A stretch of 64,000 nucleotides of DNA from Pseudonocardia parietis (GTDB lineage: Bacteria; Actinomycetota; Actinomycetes; Mycobacteriales; Pseudonocardiaceae), in assembly GCF_017876315.1 (NCBI RefSeq), contig NZ_JAGINU010000003.1, forward strand, positions 48,203-112,202, in the 5' to 3' direction. Numbering within the stretch: the stretch's first letter is position 1; each line of letters begins with the position of its first letter. Position numbers and translations under genes: made by a program. Below, in pieces: positions 8,311-16,083 of this stretch. Below the pieces are notes generated by a model. It worked only from the letters and a program-made list of their open reading frames with translations, was not told the origin of the DNA and made no database searches.

Positions 8311-9222
8311 ATGAGTAACGCTCAGACGACCAACAGCACTGTGTCCCCGCTTCCGGACAGTAAGCCAGACGAAAGATGGGATGCGTTCGGTTTCGACCTC
8401 GATCGCTACGATCGCTGGATGTCCATAGCAAGCCTATACTATCGTTGGCTCCAAGTTCGGACAGCCGGTCTGTCGAATGTCCCGAGCGATGGGGCGGCAA
8501 TTTTGGTTGGCAATCACGCTGGCCTCCGCGTGTACGACTTCTTTTCCCTGCAGGTCGCGTTGCGTCGGTTCCATCCAGCGCGCCGGTGGGTCCGCGCGCC
8601 GCTCCACATCGGCACGGAGAAAGCGCTGTTCTTCGGCCACCTCATGATCCAGTATGCAGGTGGGGTTGTCGGTCACCGACGTAATGCGCGTTACCTGCTG
8701 GACAAGGGTGAGCTCGTGATGACCTACCCAGAAGGCGGCAACTCGACCGGCAAGAGGTTCCGAGACCGCGACGTTCTATGCGACTTGCAACATTTCGGCA
8801 GCGGTTGGGCAAGGCTTGCCCTCGAAGCCGACGTACCCGTCATTCCAGTGGGATCGTCAGGATTCGAGTCTGCGGTACCAACGTTGTTTCGATCCACTAC
8901 CCTGGGGCGGTACTGGGGCATGGACAACGATCTGTACCCCGTATCGCCCCAGAGCTTCCTGACCGCAACGATGCCTACGCTTGCCTGGACCTTACCGTTT
9001 CCCACCCGATGCGCCCTCAGCTTCGGTGAACCCCTGGACATCAAATCACTCGTGGGCGATGCCGACCCCAAGACCGAGGAAGCCATCGGGTCAGCTACGG
9101 CGAAGGTTCATTCGATTATTCAAGCCCATATCGAGAACGCTCGAGTGTTGCGCAAGTACGACCAGGAGACAATAACTTCAAATGAATGCCACCCCGCGCC
9201 GAGTGAAAGGCTGACCGGATGA
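8311..9222 (+). CDS. PlsC-like lysophospholipid/glycerolipid acyltransferase
   Basis: 303 residues of the lysophospholipid acyltransferase (LPLAT) superfamily, which transfers acyl chains to glycerol-phosphate-type acceptors at the membrane. The NHAG...D motif (GNHAGLRVYD, with six residues between His and Asp, as in the MGAT-like branch) lies near residues 67-76, and the YPEGG motif near residue 138 is the second acyltransferase block. No signal peptide or clear transmembrane helix is seen. The codon use is noticeably less GC-biased than in the ECF operon, and the same holds for the next two genes, suggesting a different origin for this group. The stop overlaps the following ATG (ATGA at 9219-9222). 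Confidence 0.75.
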   Translation: MSNAQTTNSTVSPLPDSKPDERWDAFGFDLDRYDRWMSIASLYYRWLQVRTAGLSNVPSDGAAILVGNHAGLRVYDFFSLQVALRRFHPARRWVRAPLHIGTEKALFFGHLMIQYAGGVVGHRRNARYLLDKGELVMTYPEGGNSTGKRFRDRDVLCDLQHFGSGWARLALEADVPVIPVGSSGFESAVPTLFRSTTLGRYWGMDNDLYPVSPQSFLTATMPTLAWTLPFPTRCALSFGEPLDIKSLVGDADPKTEEAIGSATAKVHSIIQAHIENARVLRKYDQETITSNECHPAPSERLTG

Positions 9223-9953
9223 ATATCTCTGCGAACGGCACACAAGAGCATTATGACACAAACAGGGATGATCTCGCCGCTCGCCTGCGCGCAACGGTCG
9301 CGCCCGACTTCGGCCCGGAGAACGTCGCCCACGACTTGAGTCATCTCGACCGCGTGGCGGGAATGTGCCGACGGCTGCAACGTGGTGAGGGAGGCGACGT
9401 GCAAACCGTCGTTGCTGCGGCATATCTGCACGATTATCACCGCGTTGTCGAGCGCCAGACCAGCACGTGGGTTCGACCGACAGAAGTCCGCGATCTCACG
9501 GTCGAGGTGATGCGCCGGGCCGGGGTGCCGGCCGAGTTGGAAAACCCCGTTCTCGAGTGCATCGCTGCTACCGGTAAACACACCTTCGCCGGGGACACCC
9601 ACGGTGCGCCCTCCATCGAGGCACGGATCCTGCGCGACGCCGACGCCCTCGACGCCATCGGAGCTTTGGGTATCGCCCGCGCGCTGATGTTCGGGGGTGT
9701 GTTGCGTGAGCCGCTCTGGCTCCCAGACGAAGAAGTCGACGAAATCTACAAGCCCGGCACCGCGAGCTCGGTGATACATCACTTCCACGAGAAGCTGATT
9801 AAGCTGGCCGACGACATGCTCACCGACACCGGTCGGGCAATTGCCGTGGACCGCCACACGGTCTTGAGAACATTCCTGGACCAGTTCACCGCAGAATGGG
9901 CGTTCAGCCAGGGGCACTCCGAAGTCGATGCCGAGGTCGACAGTCCCTCTTAG
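9219..9953 (+). CDS. HD-domain metal-dependent phosphohydrolase
   Basis: 244 residues with an HD-superfamily arrangement: the first His in HDLSHLDRV near residue 32, the paired HD in AAYLHDYHR near 73, and a downstream DADALDAIG near 144 that resembles the DADrLDaiG block of the YedJ-like branch. Such proteins hydrolyse phosphate esters, often of nucleotides. It is translationally coupled to the acyltransferase. The true substrate is unknown. No membrane segments are seen. Confidence 0.75.
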   Translation: MNISANGTQEHYDTNRDDLAARLRATVAPDFGPENVAHDLSHLDRVAGMCRRLQRGEGGDVQTVVAAAYLHDYHRVVERQTSTWVRPTEVRDLTVEVMRRAGVPAELENPVLECIAATGKHTFAGDTHGAPSIEARILRDADALDAIGALGIARALMFGGVLREPLWLPDEEVDEIYKPGTASSVIHHFHEKLIKLADDMLTDTGRAIAVDRHTVLRTFLDQFTAEWAFSQGHSEVDAEVDSPS

Positions 9954-10063
9954 GCGCGCCGCAAGCGATGTCGCCCCGACCGGGTGCGCAAAGCGGCAGT
10001 CGCAGACGATCGCGGGATCACTTCTCAGCCGCCCCTGGTCGGGTCTTGTGTGCCGTGCGCGTG

Positions 10064-10075
10064 CAGTGCGCACTG
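10064..10075. promoter_or_regulatory. 12-bp perfect palindrome upstream of the MFS gene
   Basis: CAGTGCGCACTG is a perfect inverted repeat in the 197-base gap between the HD gene and the exporter gene, about 75 bases before its start. It is a possible operator, but a 12-bp palindrome can occur by chance in GC-rich DNA. The rest of the gap holds no gene that I can support. Confidence 0.25.
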
Positions 10076-10150
10076 GTCCTCTTGTGCGGGCGATCTCAGT
10101 AGACAGACGCCTGTCGAGTGGGGTCCAACGTAGGCAGGAGAGGGATATGT

Positions 10151-11326
10151 ATGTGGGAGATACTCAGGACTCGACATGTTGGCCCGTTATTGGCAGGGAC
10201 ACTGGTGGGACGCCTGCCCAACGGCATGGCGCTTCTCGCCATCTCGCTGGTCCTGCGTAGCGAGGGAGCCGACTATTCGCTCGTAGCGGCTGCCAGCGCC
10301 AGCTTCGCCGTCGGGGTCGCCCTCGGTGGGCCAGCGCTTGGTCGCCTTATCGACCTCATCGGCCAGACGCGAATCCTGATCCCGTCCGGAGCTCTGTCCG
10401 CAGTAGGATTCATCACTATCGCGATCAACCCGTCGCACCCGGCCTTCGCACTATCCGGCGCCGCGCTCGCTGGTCTGGCCATGCCCCCACTTGAACCAGC
10501 ACTGCGTGCCCTGTGGCCTGATCTCACTCCACGCCGACTAGACGCCGCCTACGCCCTCGACTCCGGCTCCCAACAATTAATCTTCGTAGCCGCACCACTT
10601 ATCGTCGCCGGGTGTGTCGAATACCTCGGGCCTGTTTCCGTGCTCTGGGCGTGCGCCATCTTCTGTACCGTTGGTACCGCGATCGTTGCGAGCAGGCCTC
10701 CGTCTCGGCGATGGCGCGCTCCGCCGCGGGCCGCCAACTGGCTTGGACCGCTTCGGGTGCCCTCCTTGCTTGCCATCCTGGCCACAACCGCCACGCTCGG
10801 CTACTCGTTCGGCGCCCTCAACATCGCGGTAGTAGCCGTAGCCGAAGACCCGCAGACCACAGTAAGTGCCGGCGTGCTCTTGGCGATCAATGGCCTCGGC
10901 GCGCTGCTCGGCGCGCTCGTCTACGGGGCCCGATCCTGGGAGTCGTCGGTCGCAACTCGGGCAGCTGCATGTCTTGCAGGGTGCGCTGTCAGCTATGCGG
11001 TACTCACTGTCAGCATGTCGATACCCGCCCTCGTCTACGTATCACTCGGCCTTGCTGGCGCGTTCTTCGCCCCTACACTCGCCGCACTGTTCACCATGAT
11101 CACACATTTCGCGCCAACCGGAACGGTGACAGAAGCTTTCGCATGGGTGGTCACCTTGTTCACCGTAGGAATCGCCCTCGGATCGGGAACCGCTGGCCTT
11201 CTGGCTCCCCAAGGCCCGGCTGCTCCGCTTGGCCTAGCGGCCGGAACCCTGTTGCTCGGAACTGCCACCATCCTGCTCGGCCGGCCCCGTCGCCCCGGAC
11301 ACCGGGAACGACGAGTGCCCACGTAG
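10151..11326 (+). CDS. Major facilitator superfamily exporter
   Basis: 391-residue polytopic protein with about 12 hydrophobic segments and an MFS loop motif (GRLIDLIGQTR near residue 62) between helices 2 and 3. The overall length and Ala/Gly-rich helices fit the drug/macrolide exporter-like branch. ATG 10151 is favoured because AGGAGAGGG sits just upstream. It is the last gene of the lower-GC group 8311-11326 and is separated from the HD gene by 197 bases, so it may have its own promoter. The transported compound cannot be inferred. Confidence 0.75.
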   Translation: MWEILRTRHVGPLLAGTLVGRLPNGMALLAISLVLRSEGADYSLVAAASASFAVGVALGGPALGRLIDLIGQTRILIPSGALSAVGFITIAINPSHPAFALSGAALAGLAMPPLEPALRALWPDLTPRRLDAAYALDSGSQQLIFVAAPLIVAGCVEYLGPVSVLWACAIFCTVGTAIVASRPPSRRWRAPPRAANWLGPLRVPSLLAILATTATLGYSFGALNIAVVAVAEDPQTTVSAGVLLAINGLGALLGALVYGARSWESSVATRAAACLAGCAVSYAVLTVSMSIPALVYVSLGLAGAFFAPTLAALFTMITHFAPTGTVTEAFAWVVTLFTVGIALGSGTAGLLAPQGPAAPLGLAAGTLLLGTATILLGRPRRPGHRERRVPT

Positions 11327-11782
11327 GCGGCCCCTGAGGTGTTTGAGAAGCGTCGGCGTGTCTCGGCGACGCCACCGCCGCCCGCGCCGACCCCGAGCTG
11401 CTCGTGCGCATCACCGAGTGGGTCGCCGACGAGCTACCTGAACGCCGTCGGCCTGCAGTCCGCCGTCGGCGTCGGTGGACCGGACCAGTTCGGCGAGCGC
11501 GCGGCCGGGTCAACTCGGCTCGGCCCGATGCAGCTCCGTCCTGCGGGGGCGGGGCCTACCCCGGCGTAGTGGAGCTGGCTGTGGACGACCCGACGCGGTC
11601 CAGGCCATCGCAGACCGGATCGAGGAGGGCGGCAGCGTCACTGCCGACTGCTCGTGGGCGCGGGCCTGGCGGAGCCCGCGGAGCTGCGCGGCGCAGCGAG
11701 GTTCGTAGTGACTCGACTCCAGCGACGCCTCGCTGTACTCCGAAGGGGAGGCGGTCACGCCCCGGCCGAGGCGGGGGAGGGA
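11327..11782. other. Gene-poor segment with decayed coding remnants
   Basis: About 450 bases without a sustained gene. Short stretches read like protein in different forward frames, for example ADPELLVRITEWVADELP near 11380-11440 and DAVQAIADRIEEGG near 11595-11640. This suggests a gene broken by several frameshifts. I cannot name the parent family. The segment lies between the MFS gene and the nuclease and may mark a boundary of the element to its right. Confidence 0.3.
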
Positions 11783-12295
11783 TCAGCAGCTGCGGCCGTT
11801 GTCGGCGGCGCGGAGTTGGGCCAGGTAGTCGAGGTTGGCGTCGTTGTCGCCGTCGTAGACCCCGGTGTGCGCGGCGTCGACCATGGTCAGCCCGTAGTCG
11901 GCGCTCGACGGGAGCTGGACATACCGCAGCTGGCGGCCGAAGCGGTCAGTGTCGACGCCGGGTTCGGTGACCAGGGTGACGGTCTGCCCAGCGAGCAGCT
12001 GGCGGGCCTCGGTGGTGGCGTCCCGGCCGCCGGCGGTGTCGGTTTCGCACGAGTCGATACCCAGCACGCGCACGGTCTGGCCGTCGGCGGTGTCGAAGGT
12101 GTCGCCGTCGGTGACCTCGCTGACCGCCACCGTGCGGGAGGCGGAGGCCGCGAGCCCCACCGCGCCGTCGGTGCCGGTGGGTGCGGTCGTCAGCAGGGCC
12201 GCGACCGCGGCCGTCCCGGCCGCGACGGCCCCGACCCGACGCCCCGCTGCGCGGCCGGTTGCGCGGTCGCATCTGCTCGTCTGGGCTCTCACCAC
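11783..12295 (-). CDS. Secreted or membrane-anchored thermonuclease-like (SNase) protein
   Basis: About 170 residues. A hydrophobic Ala-rich segment near residues 20-40 serves as signal or anchor. It is followed by a staphylococcal-nuclease fold: VTDGDTF, then VRVLGIDSCE, in which Arg and Glu match catalytic Arg35 and Glu43, and FGRQLRY, matching Arg87. The family cleaves DNA and RNA with calcium. The GTG at 12295 or 12292 is preferred, because the upstream part of the longer frame is proline/arginine-rich and a GGGGGCGGG precedes these GTGs. Secreted nucleases are often carried near conjugation modules. No partner gene is coupled to it. Confidence 0.65.
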   Translation of the reverse strand: MVRAQTSRCDRATGRAAGRRVGAVAAGTAAVAALLTTAPTGTDGAVGLAASASRTVAVSEVTDGDTFDTADGQTVRVLGIDSCETDTAGGRDATTEARQLLAGQTVTLVTEPGVDTDRFGRQLRYVQLPSSADYGLTMVDAAHTGVYDGDNDANLDYLAQLRAADNGRSC

Positions 12296-12517
12296 TGCCC
12301 GCCCCCTGTTCGCGTTGGTATCGGGCTTCGCTGGGTCGGAGTGGAGTGTGCCCGCCGGGGGTGACCGTCGGGTGACCACACGGGGGCGCGCCGGCCACGA
12401 GTGGGTCCGGGACGTGGGGAAGGTCCCGGCCCACCCCGGGCGCTGCGGCGACCACACATGCTGCTCGGCCGGCCGGCCGGTCTGTCGGCCACCGGTGCGG
12501 GCCGGGGAGAGGTGCGC

Positions 12518-12922
12518 TCAGGCCGGGGCCGTCGGGCGTGTGGTGGGTACGAGTGCGTCGACGGCGGTGCGGCGGTGTTGGTAATCGGCCAGGGCGTGGC
12601 CGAGGCCGGCGGCGGAGGTGTCGTCGTCGGCGGTGAGCAGGCATTGCAGGACGGCGCCGGTGGTGGCTTCGGCGTCCAGGGCGGCGGCGAGGGCGGGGTG
12701 TGCGGCCTGGCGGAGCGCGGTGGTGATGGCCTGGAGCCGGGCCTGGGCGTCGTCGACCGGGCCGGGGTGTTCGGCGGCGAGCGCGGCCCGGTGGGTGGCC
12801 TGGGTGGCGCGGTGGGCATGGGCGAGCTGGAGCGCTCGGGCCCGCTGCTGCGCGGTCGGTGTGCCCGCGCCGCCAGGTGTCCGGGCCGGTGGGATGGTCG
12901 TGGTGGTCGAGGTGGTGGCCAT
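12518..12922 (-). CDS. Small helical hypothetical protein paired with coiled-coil gene
   Basis: 134 residues, not recognised. A Thr/Pro/Gly-rich N terminus is followed by a predicted all-helical alanine-rich region (QQRARALQLAHAHRATQATH and onward). It begins three bases after the stop of the coiled-coil gene at 12926, with GCAGGAG overlapping that gene's end, so the two are surely one operon. No transmembrane segment is visible. It probably forms part of the same plasmid-maintenance function as its neighbour; that is inference. Confidence 0.55.
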   Translation of the reverse strand: MATTSTTTTIPPARTPGGAGTPTAQQRARALQLAHAHRATQATHRAALAAEHPGPVDDAQARLQAITTALRQAAHPALAAALDAEATTGAVLQCLLTADDDTSAAGLGHALADYQHRRTAVDALVPTTRPTAPA

Positions 12923-12925
12923 GGG

Positions 12926-14218
12926 CTACTCCTGCGGCTGCTCGGGTGCATCGGTGCCCGCCGGTGACCGGGCGCTGGTACGGCCGGGCCGGCGCCGGGT
13001 TCCTGGCGGGGAGGCGGCCTCACCTCGCGCTGCCGCATCGGGCGCGGTGGCGAGTTGGCTGCGGAGTTCGGTGATCTGCTGGTCGTAGCGGGCGGCCTGG
13101 TCGTCGAGGCGCTGCTGGGCGTGGGCGCGTTCGGTGGCGATGTCGTGCTCGAGCTGGCGGGCCACGGCCTGATGGTGGGCCTCGGCGACGGCCTGGGCGG
13201 TGCGGGCCTCGCCGGCCTCCCGGCCCGCTTGCTCGGCGCGTGCGCGGGCCTGGTCGCGTTCGGCGCGCAGCTCGTCGCGGGCCGCGGTGGCGGTGTCGCA
13301 GTCGTGTTCGGCGGTCTCGGCGCGGCGCTGCTGGCCCTCGGCCTGCTCGCGGGCGGCGGCCAGCTCGGCGCGGGTCTGGTCGCGCTCGGCGGTGACCTGC
13401 CCGTGCGCGGCGCGCAGCCGCTCCAGCTCGGCGCGGGCCTCCTGGACGTCTTCGGCCAGCCGGGCCCGGGCGGTCTCGGTGTCGTCGCGGGCCTGCTCGG
13501 CCTCGGCCAGCCGGGCCCGGGTCTGGTCGAGCTCGTGCTGGAGCTGGTCGCGCTCGGCGTGGGCCTGGTCCCGCTCGGCCCGGGCGTGATCGCGGTCGCG
13601 GTGGGCCTGCTCGACCTCGGCGGCGGCGTCGTCGGCACCGGCCAGTGCGGTCTCGGCGGCGGCTTCGGCGTCCTGCTGGGCGGTGGCCGCGTCACGGGCC
13701 GCGGTCTCGGCGGCCCGCGCCCGGGTGTGGGCGTCGTCACGGGCGGCCTCGGCGGCGTCGATGCGAGTGCGCGCGTCGCGGTGCGCCGCGCTGATCTCGG
13801 CGGCGGCGGCATCGGGGTCGGTGGCGGTGGCCAGCTGCTGACCCAGTCGGTCGGCGAAGTCGGCGGCCCAGGCCTGGTGCGCGGCGAGCTGATCGCGCAA
13901 CTCGCCGCCGAGGGCGTCGATCGAGGCGCGGGCGTAGGACACCGGCCGGACCGGGGCCGGCTCGTGGTCCGGGCGTGAGCCGGGGGTGGGCAGGGTCAGC
14001 TTGCCCTCGCGGACCCGCAGGGCGGTGTAGCGGGTGTGCGGGACGCCGTCCACGGTCTGGTTGCAGTACTTGGGCTTGCGCCCGCCGGTGCCGGTGTACT
14101 GCTCCATCACGTTCGGGCAGCCGCCCGGGATCCCGGGCATCTGGCAGGCGATCCGCTCCAGCAGCCCGGCCCCGTCGACCCCGCCCCCGGTTCCGCCGTC
14201 GTGCTCGCCCTCGCTCAT
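12926..14218 (-). CDS. Long coiled-coil protein with N-terminal cysteine motif (KfrA-like)
   Basis: 430 residues. The N terminus (about residues 15-60) has four spaced cysteines/histidine in CQMPGIPGGCPN and KYCNQ, resembling a small metal finger or a KfrA-type DNA-binding head. Residues about 105-400 form one continuous alanine/arginine/glutamate-rich coiled coil with heptad character. KfrA-type proteins of plasmids bind DNA upstream of their own gene and help structure the plasmid. The ATG at 14218 is chosen; an upstream extension would lie in the AT-rich intergenic region. The gene points away from the 20-bp repeat array, consistent with autoregulation there. Homology to KfrA is by architecture, not sequence. 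Confidence 0.5.
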   Translation of the reverse strand: MSEGEHDGGTGGGVDGAGLLERIACQMPGIPGGCPNVMEQYTGTGGRKPKYCNQTVDGVPHTRYTALRVREGKLTLPTPGSRPDHEPAPVRPVSYARASIDALGGELRDQLAAHQAWAADFADRLGQQLATATDPDAAAAEISAAHRDARTRIDAAEAARDDAHTRARAAETAARDAATAQQDAEAAAETALAGADDAAAEVEQAHRDRDHARAERDQAHAERDQLQHELDQTRARLAEAEQARDDTETARARLAEDVQEARAELERLRAAHGQVTAERDQTRAELAAAREQAEGQQRRAETAEHDCDTATAARDELRAERDQARARAEQAGREAGEARTAQAVAEAHHQAVARQLEHDIATERAHAQQRLDDQAARYDQQITELRSQLATAPDAAARGEAASPPGTRRRPGRTSARSPAGTDAPEQPQE

Positions 14219-14234
14219 GCCGGACACGCTAGCG

Positions 14235-14310
14235 CATGCGTTCCGTTGCGTCAATAACGTTTTATTACGTAGTTGCACAACGCTACGAAACAACTACAGG
14301 ATAATGCCTC
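14235..14310. promoter_or_regulatory. AT-rich segment with short palindromes
   Basis: This is the most AT-rich stretch for kilobases around. It contains AATAACGTTTTATT (self-complementary arms), TTACGTA and GTTGCACAAC. It sits between the divergent coiled-coil gene and the 20-bp repeat array, the usual arrangement of a plasmid unwinding region or a strong divergent promoter region. Confidence 0.4.
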
Positions 14311-14330
14311 TTATCCCGTCGTCAGTACGG

Positions 14331-14425
14331 ATGACGGGTCGCACGTACTGGTGACGGGTCGCACGCACCGATGAGGGTTCGCCTGTACTAATGAGGGCTC
14401 ATCAGCTACAAATGAGCCATGAGCA
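14331..14425 (+). repeat. 20-bp tandem direct repeats (iteron-like array)
   Basis: Four full degenerate units of exactly 20 bases begin at 14331, 14351, 14371 and 14391, with a partial fifth at 14411. Each begins with a/gTGAcGGGTCGCACGTACTG-like sequence: units 1 and 2 share 'TGACGGGTCGCACG', and units 3 and 4 share 'ATGAGGG'. The final unit overlaps an inverted repeat (GGCTCAT at 14397-14403 and ATGAGCC at 14412-14418) that abuts the ATG of the next gene. Phased 20-21-bp repeats next to AT-rich DNA are typical iterons of theta plasmids or operators for a partition/KfrA-like protein. Confidence 0.6.
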
Positions 14426-14640
14426 TTACGCGCCCAGCTCCGCTTTCGCCCGGTGCCACCGTGACCGTCCGGTGGGCGGCCGCGGACCGCGACGGTGTGC
14501 GCGGCGAACTTCTCGGGTTCGGGGAGGCACCGTCCCCGCACGTGCTGATTCTGCTTGACGGGGGTGAGGAGGTGGCCGTGTTCACTGGACCCGGCGTCGA
14601 GATCTACGCGTCCGCCCTGACCTCGGGGGGTCCGCGGTGA
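14419..14640 (+). CDS. Small hypothetical protein
   Basis: 73 residues, not recognised. It has beta-rich character (ATVTVRWAAADRDGVRGELLGFG, then VLILLDGGEEVAVFTG), suggesting a small SH3-like or barrel fold. The ATG at 14419 lies immediately after the inverted repeat that closes the 20-bp array, so its expression is probably controlled there. Its stop overlaps the GTG of the next gene (GTGA). It heads a run of five coupled genes that ends in the integrase. Confidence 0.5.
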   Translation: MSITRPAPLSPGATVTVRWAAADRDGVRGELLGFGEAPSPHVLILLDGGEEVAVFTGPGVEIYASALTSGGPR

Positions 14641-14921
14641 CCGATGACCGCACCCGACCCCAGACTGCCCATCTGGCCCTGGTCACCGCGACGGAGGACC
14701 GAGCAGACGCCACCGGCCGGCCGGGCCCGGCGACAGGATCCCGCCCGAGCACCCCGGGGACCTCGGCCGAGGTCACGCTGAGCGCGGCCGAAGCGGCCAT
14801 CGGCCTCGGTATCACCGAGGACGAGGTACTGATCCGCCAACGCCGCGGCGAGCTCCCCGACCCGATCCCGGCGGGCGGGCTGGCCGAGCACGGCGGCCCG
14901 GACCTCCGGGTCCGGACATGA
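14637..14921 (+). CDS. Small hypothetical protein with possible helix-turn-helix
   Basis: 94 residues. The C-terminal half, VTLSAAEAAIGLGITEDEVLIRQRRGELPDP, has the look of an excisionase/MerR-type helix-turn-helix ('..A A..LGIt.d.V...rrgGeLP'). The N-terminal half is disordered. It overlaps neighbours on both sides (GTGA at the start, ATGA at the end), indicating coupled translation in the integrase operon. Function as a DNA-binding accessory factor is a guess. Confidence 0.5.
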   Translation: MTDDRTRPQTAHLALVTATEDRADATGRPGPATGSRPSTPGTSAEVTLSAAEAAIGLGITEDEVLIRQRRGELPDPIPAGGLAEHGGPDLRVRT

Positions 14922-15346
14922 CCACTCGCAGGCGAGATCCGGTGGTCGGGACGAGCCTGCAGGGCTACGTCACCGCGAGCTACGCCGCGCTGGTGGGCGA
15001 GTTCGGGGACCCGGGTACGCCGCACGACGCGGACAAGTCGCACGTCGAGTGGCAGCTCGACAGCCCCTACCTCGGGCCGGTCAGGATCTACGACTACGGC
15101 GACGTGCACGACTGCGACGGGAACTGGTACGTCCCGATGGCCGAGTCGGTCGAGTGGCACGTCGGCGGCCACGACCGCGCGGCGCTGGACTGGGTGGCCC
15201 GCCGGCTCGGGGTGCAACCGCACAACCCCGTCCACGCCGGCTGCTGCGGCCCGGTCATGCGGCCCTGGTGGATCGAGGAACTCCACCCCGACGACCTCGA
15301 CGCCGTCGAGCAGGGTCACGACGCCGACGACCTGCCTGACCCGTGA
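14918..15346 (+). CDS. Hypothetical protein of the integrase operon
   Basis: 142 residues, not recognised. It is acidic and aromatic, with a region GTPHDADKSHVEWQL followed by VRIYDYGDVHD and ending in an acidic tail (DDLDAVEQGHDADD). Similar compact proteins with a 'D.K...W.L....G.V.IYDY' pattern occur in phages and actinobacterial plasmids without assigned function. It is coupled by ATGA to the preceding gene and by GTGA to the following one. Confidence 0.5.
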   Translation: MTTRRRDPVVGTSLQGYVTASYAALVGEFGDPGTPHDADKSHVEWQLDSPYLGPVRIYDYGDVHDCDGNWYVPMAESVEWHVGGHDRAALDWVARRLGVQPHNPVHAGCCGPVMRPWWIEELHPDDLDAVEQGHDADDLPDP

Positions 15347-16083
15347 CCACCTCGTCCCTGTCTTTCACCTCGAACCGCTGCCCGACGACAGGACCGACCG
15401 TGATGCTCGACCCCGAATCCGCGGCCGACGCCCCGGGCGCCCCGGCGGGCCCGGTGACCACGACGACGGCGATGACCCGGCTGGGCTGCAACCGCGATCA
15501 GGTGGTGCGCCTGGTCACGACCGGGCTACTGCCCGAGCTCGGCCGCCGCGGCCGTACCCGGCTGCTCGACCCCACCGCGCTCGCCGCGCTCGCCCGCCGC
15601 TCCGTGCTCCCCGACGCCGGAGCCGACCAACCCGCGGCGGCGACCTACGCCCTGGCCCTGCACCTGGGCCCGCGCACGGCCGAGGAGCGCCCGGACCTGT
15701 ACTACCGCGACACCCACGGCTACTACGCCGACCAGAACACCCCGGACAACGCCTGGACCGGGTGGTGGAACACCGGCGAGCAGCTCGCCCGCGACGCGGT
15801 CGCGCACACCCTGCCGGTGCTGCCCGCGGTCAGCGGGTTCGTCGTCGACGTCCGCGTGATCATCGGATTCGACGTGCACCCGCTCTATCCCGGCCTGATC
15901 CGGTTCGACCTCGCCGCCGCCTCGGCATCGGTTCGGGCGCGGTTTACCGGCACCCGGTTCCGCCCGGGCGCCGGAACACCCTGGCAGCGGCTCCGTCAAC
16001 CGGTGGCTGGCCGCGAGCTCGGGGCCGGCGATACCCCGGCCGGCGCCACCGCGCCCGTGCCGGCGACCGGGGACCGGTGGTAG
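15343..16083 (+). CDS. Excisionase-like helix-turn-helix protein with C-terminal domain
   Basis: 246 residues. Residues about 43-86 (MTRLGCNRDQVVRLVTTG, then LPELGRRGRTRLLDPTALAAL) match the HTH_17/excisionase pattern of DNA-bending Xis proteins. The rest is an uncharacterised alpha/beta domain (FVVDVRVIIGFDVHP). The GTG at 15343 overlaps the preceding stop; a later ATG at 15403 is possible. The stop TAG overlaps the integrase GTG by one base, so the pair probably works as excision factor and integrase. Confidence 0.6.
   Translation: MTTSSLSFTSNRCPTTGPTVMLDPESAADAPGAPAGPVTTTTAMTRLGCNRDQVVRLVTTGLLPELGRRGRTRLLDPTALAALARRSVLPDAGADQPAAATYALALHLGPRTAEERPDLYYRDTHGYYADQNTPDNAWTGWWNTGEQLARDAVAHTLPVLPAVSGFVVDVRVIIGFDVHPLYPGLIRFDLAAASASVRARFTGTRFRPGAGTPWQRLRQPVAGRELGAGDTPAGATAPVPATGDRW

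Noticed and set aside
13055..13978. 307-residue glycine/valine-rich forward frame opposite the coiled-coil gene
   Set aside because: Composition is the mirror of the Ala/Glu/Arg codons on the minus strand, and it has no start signal or family resemblance.
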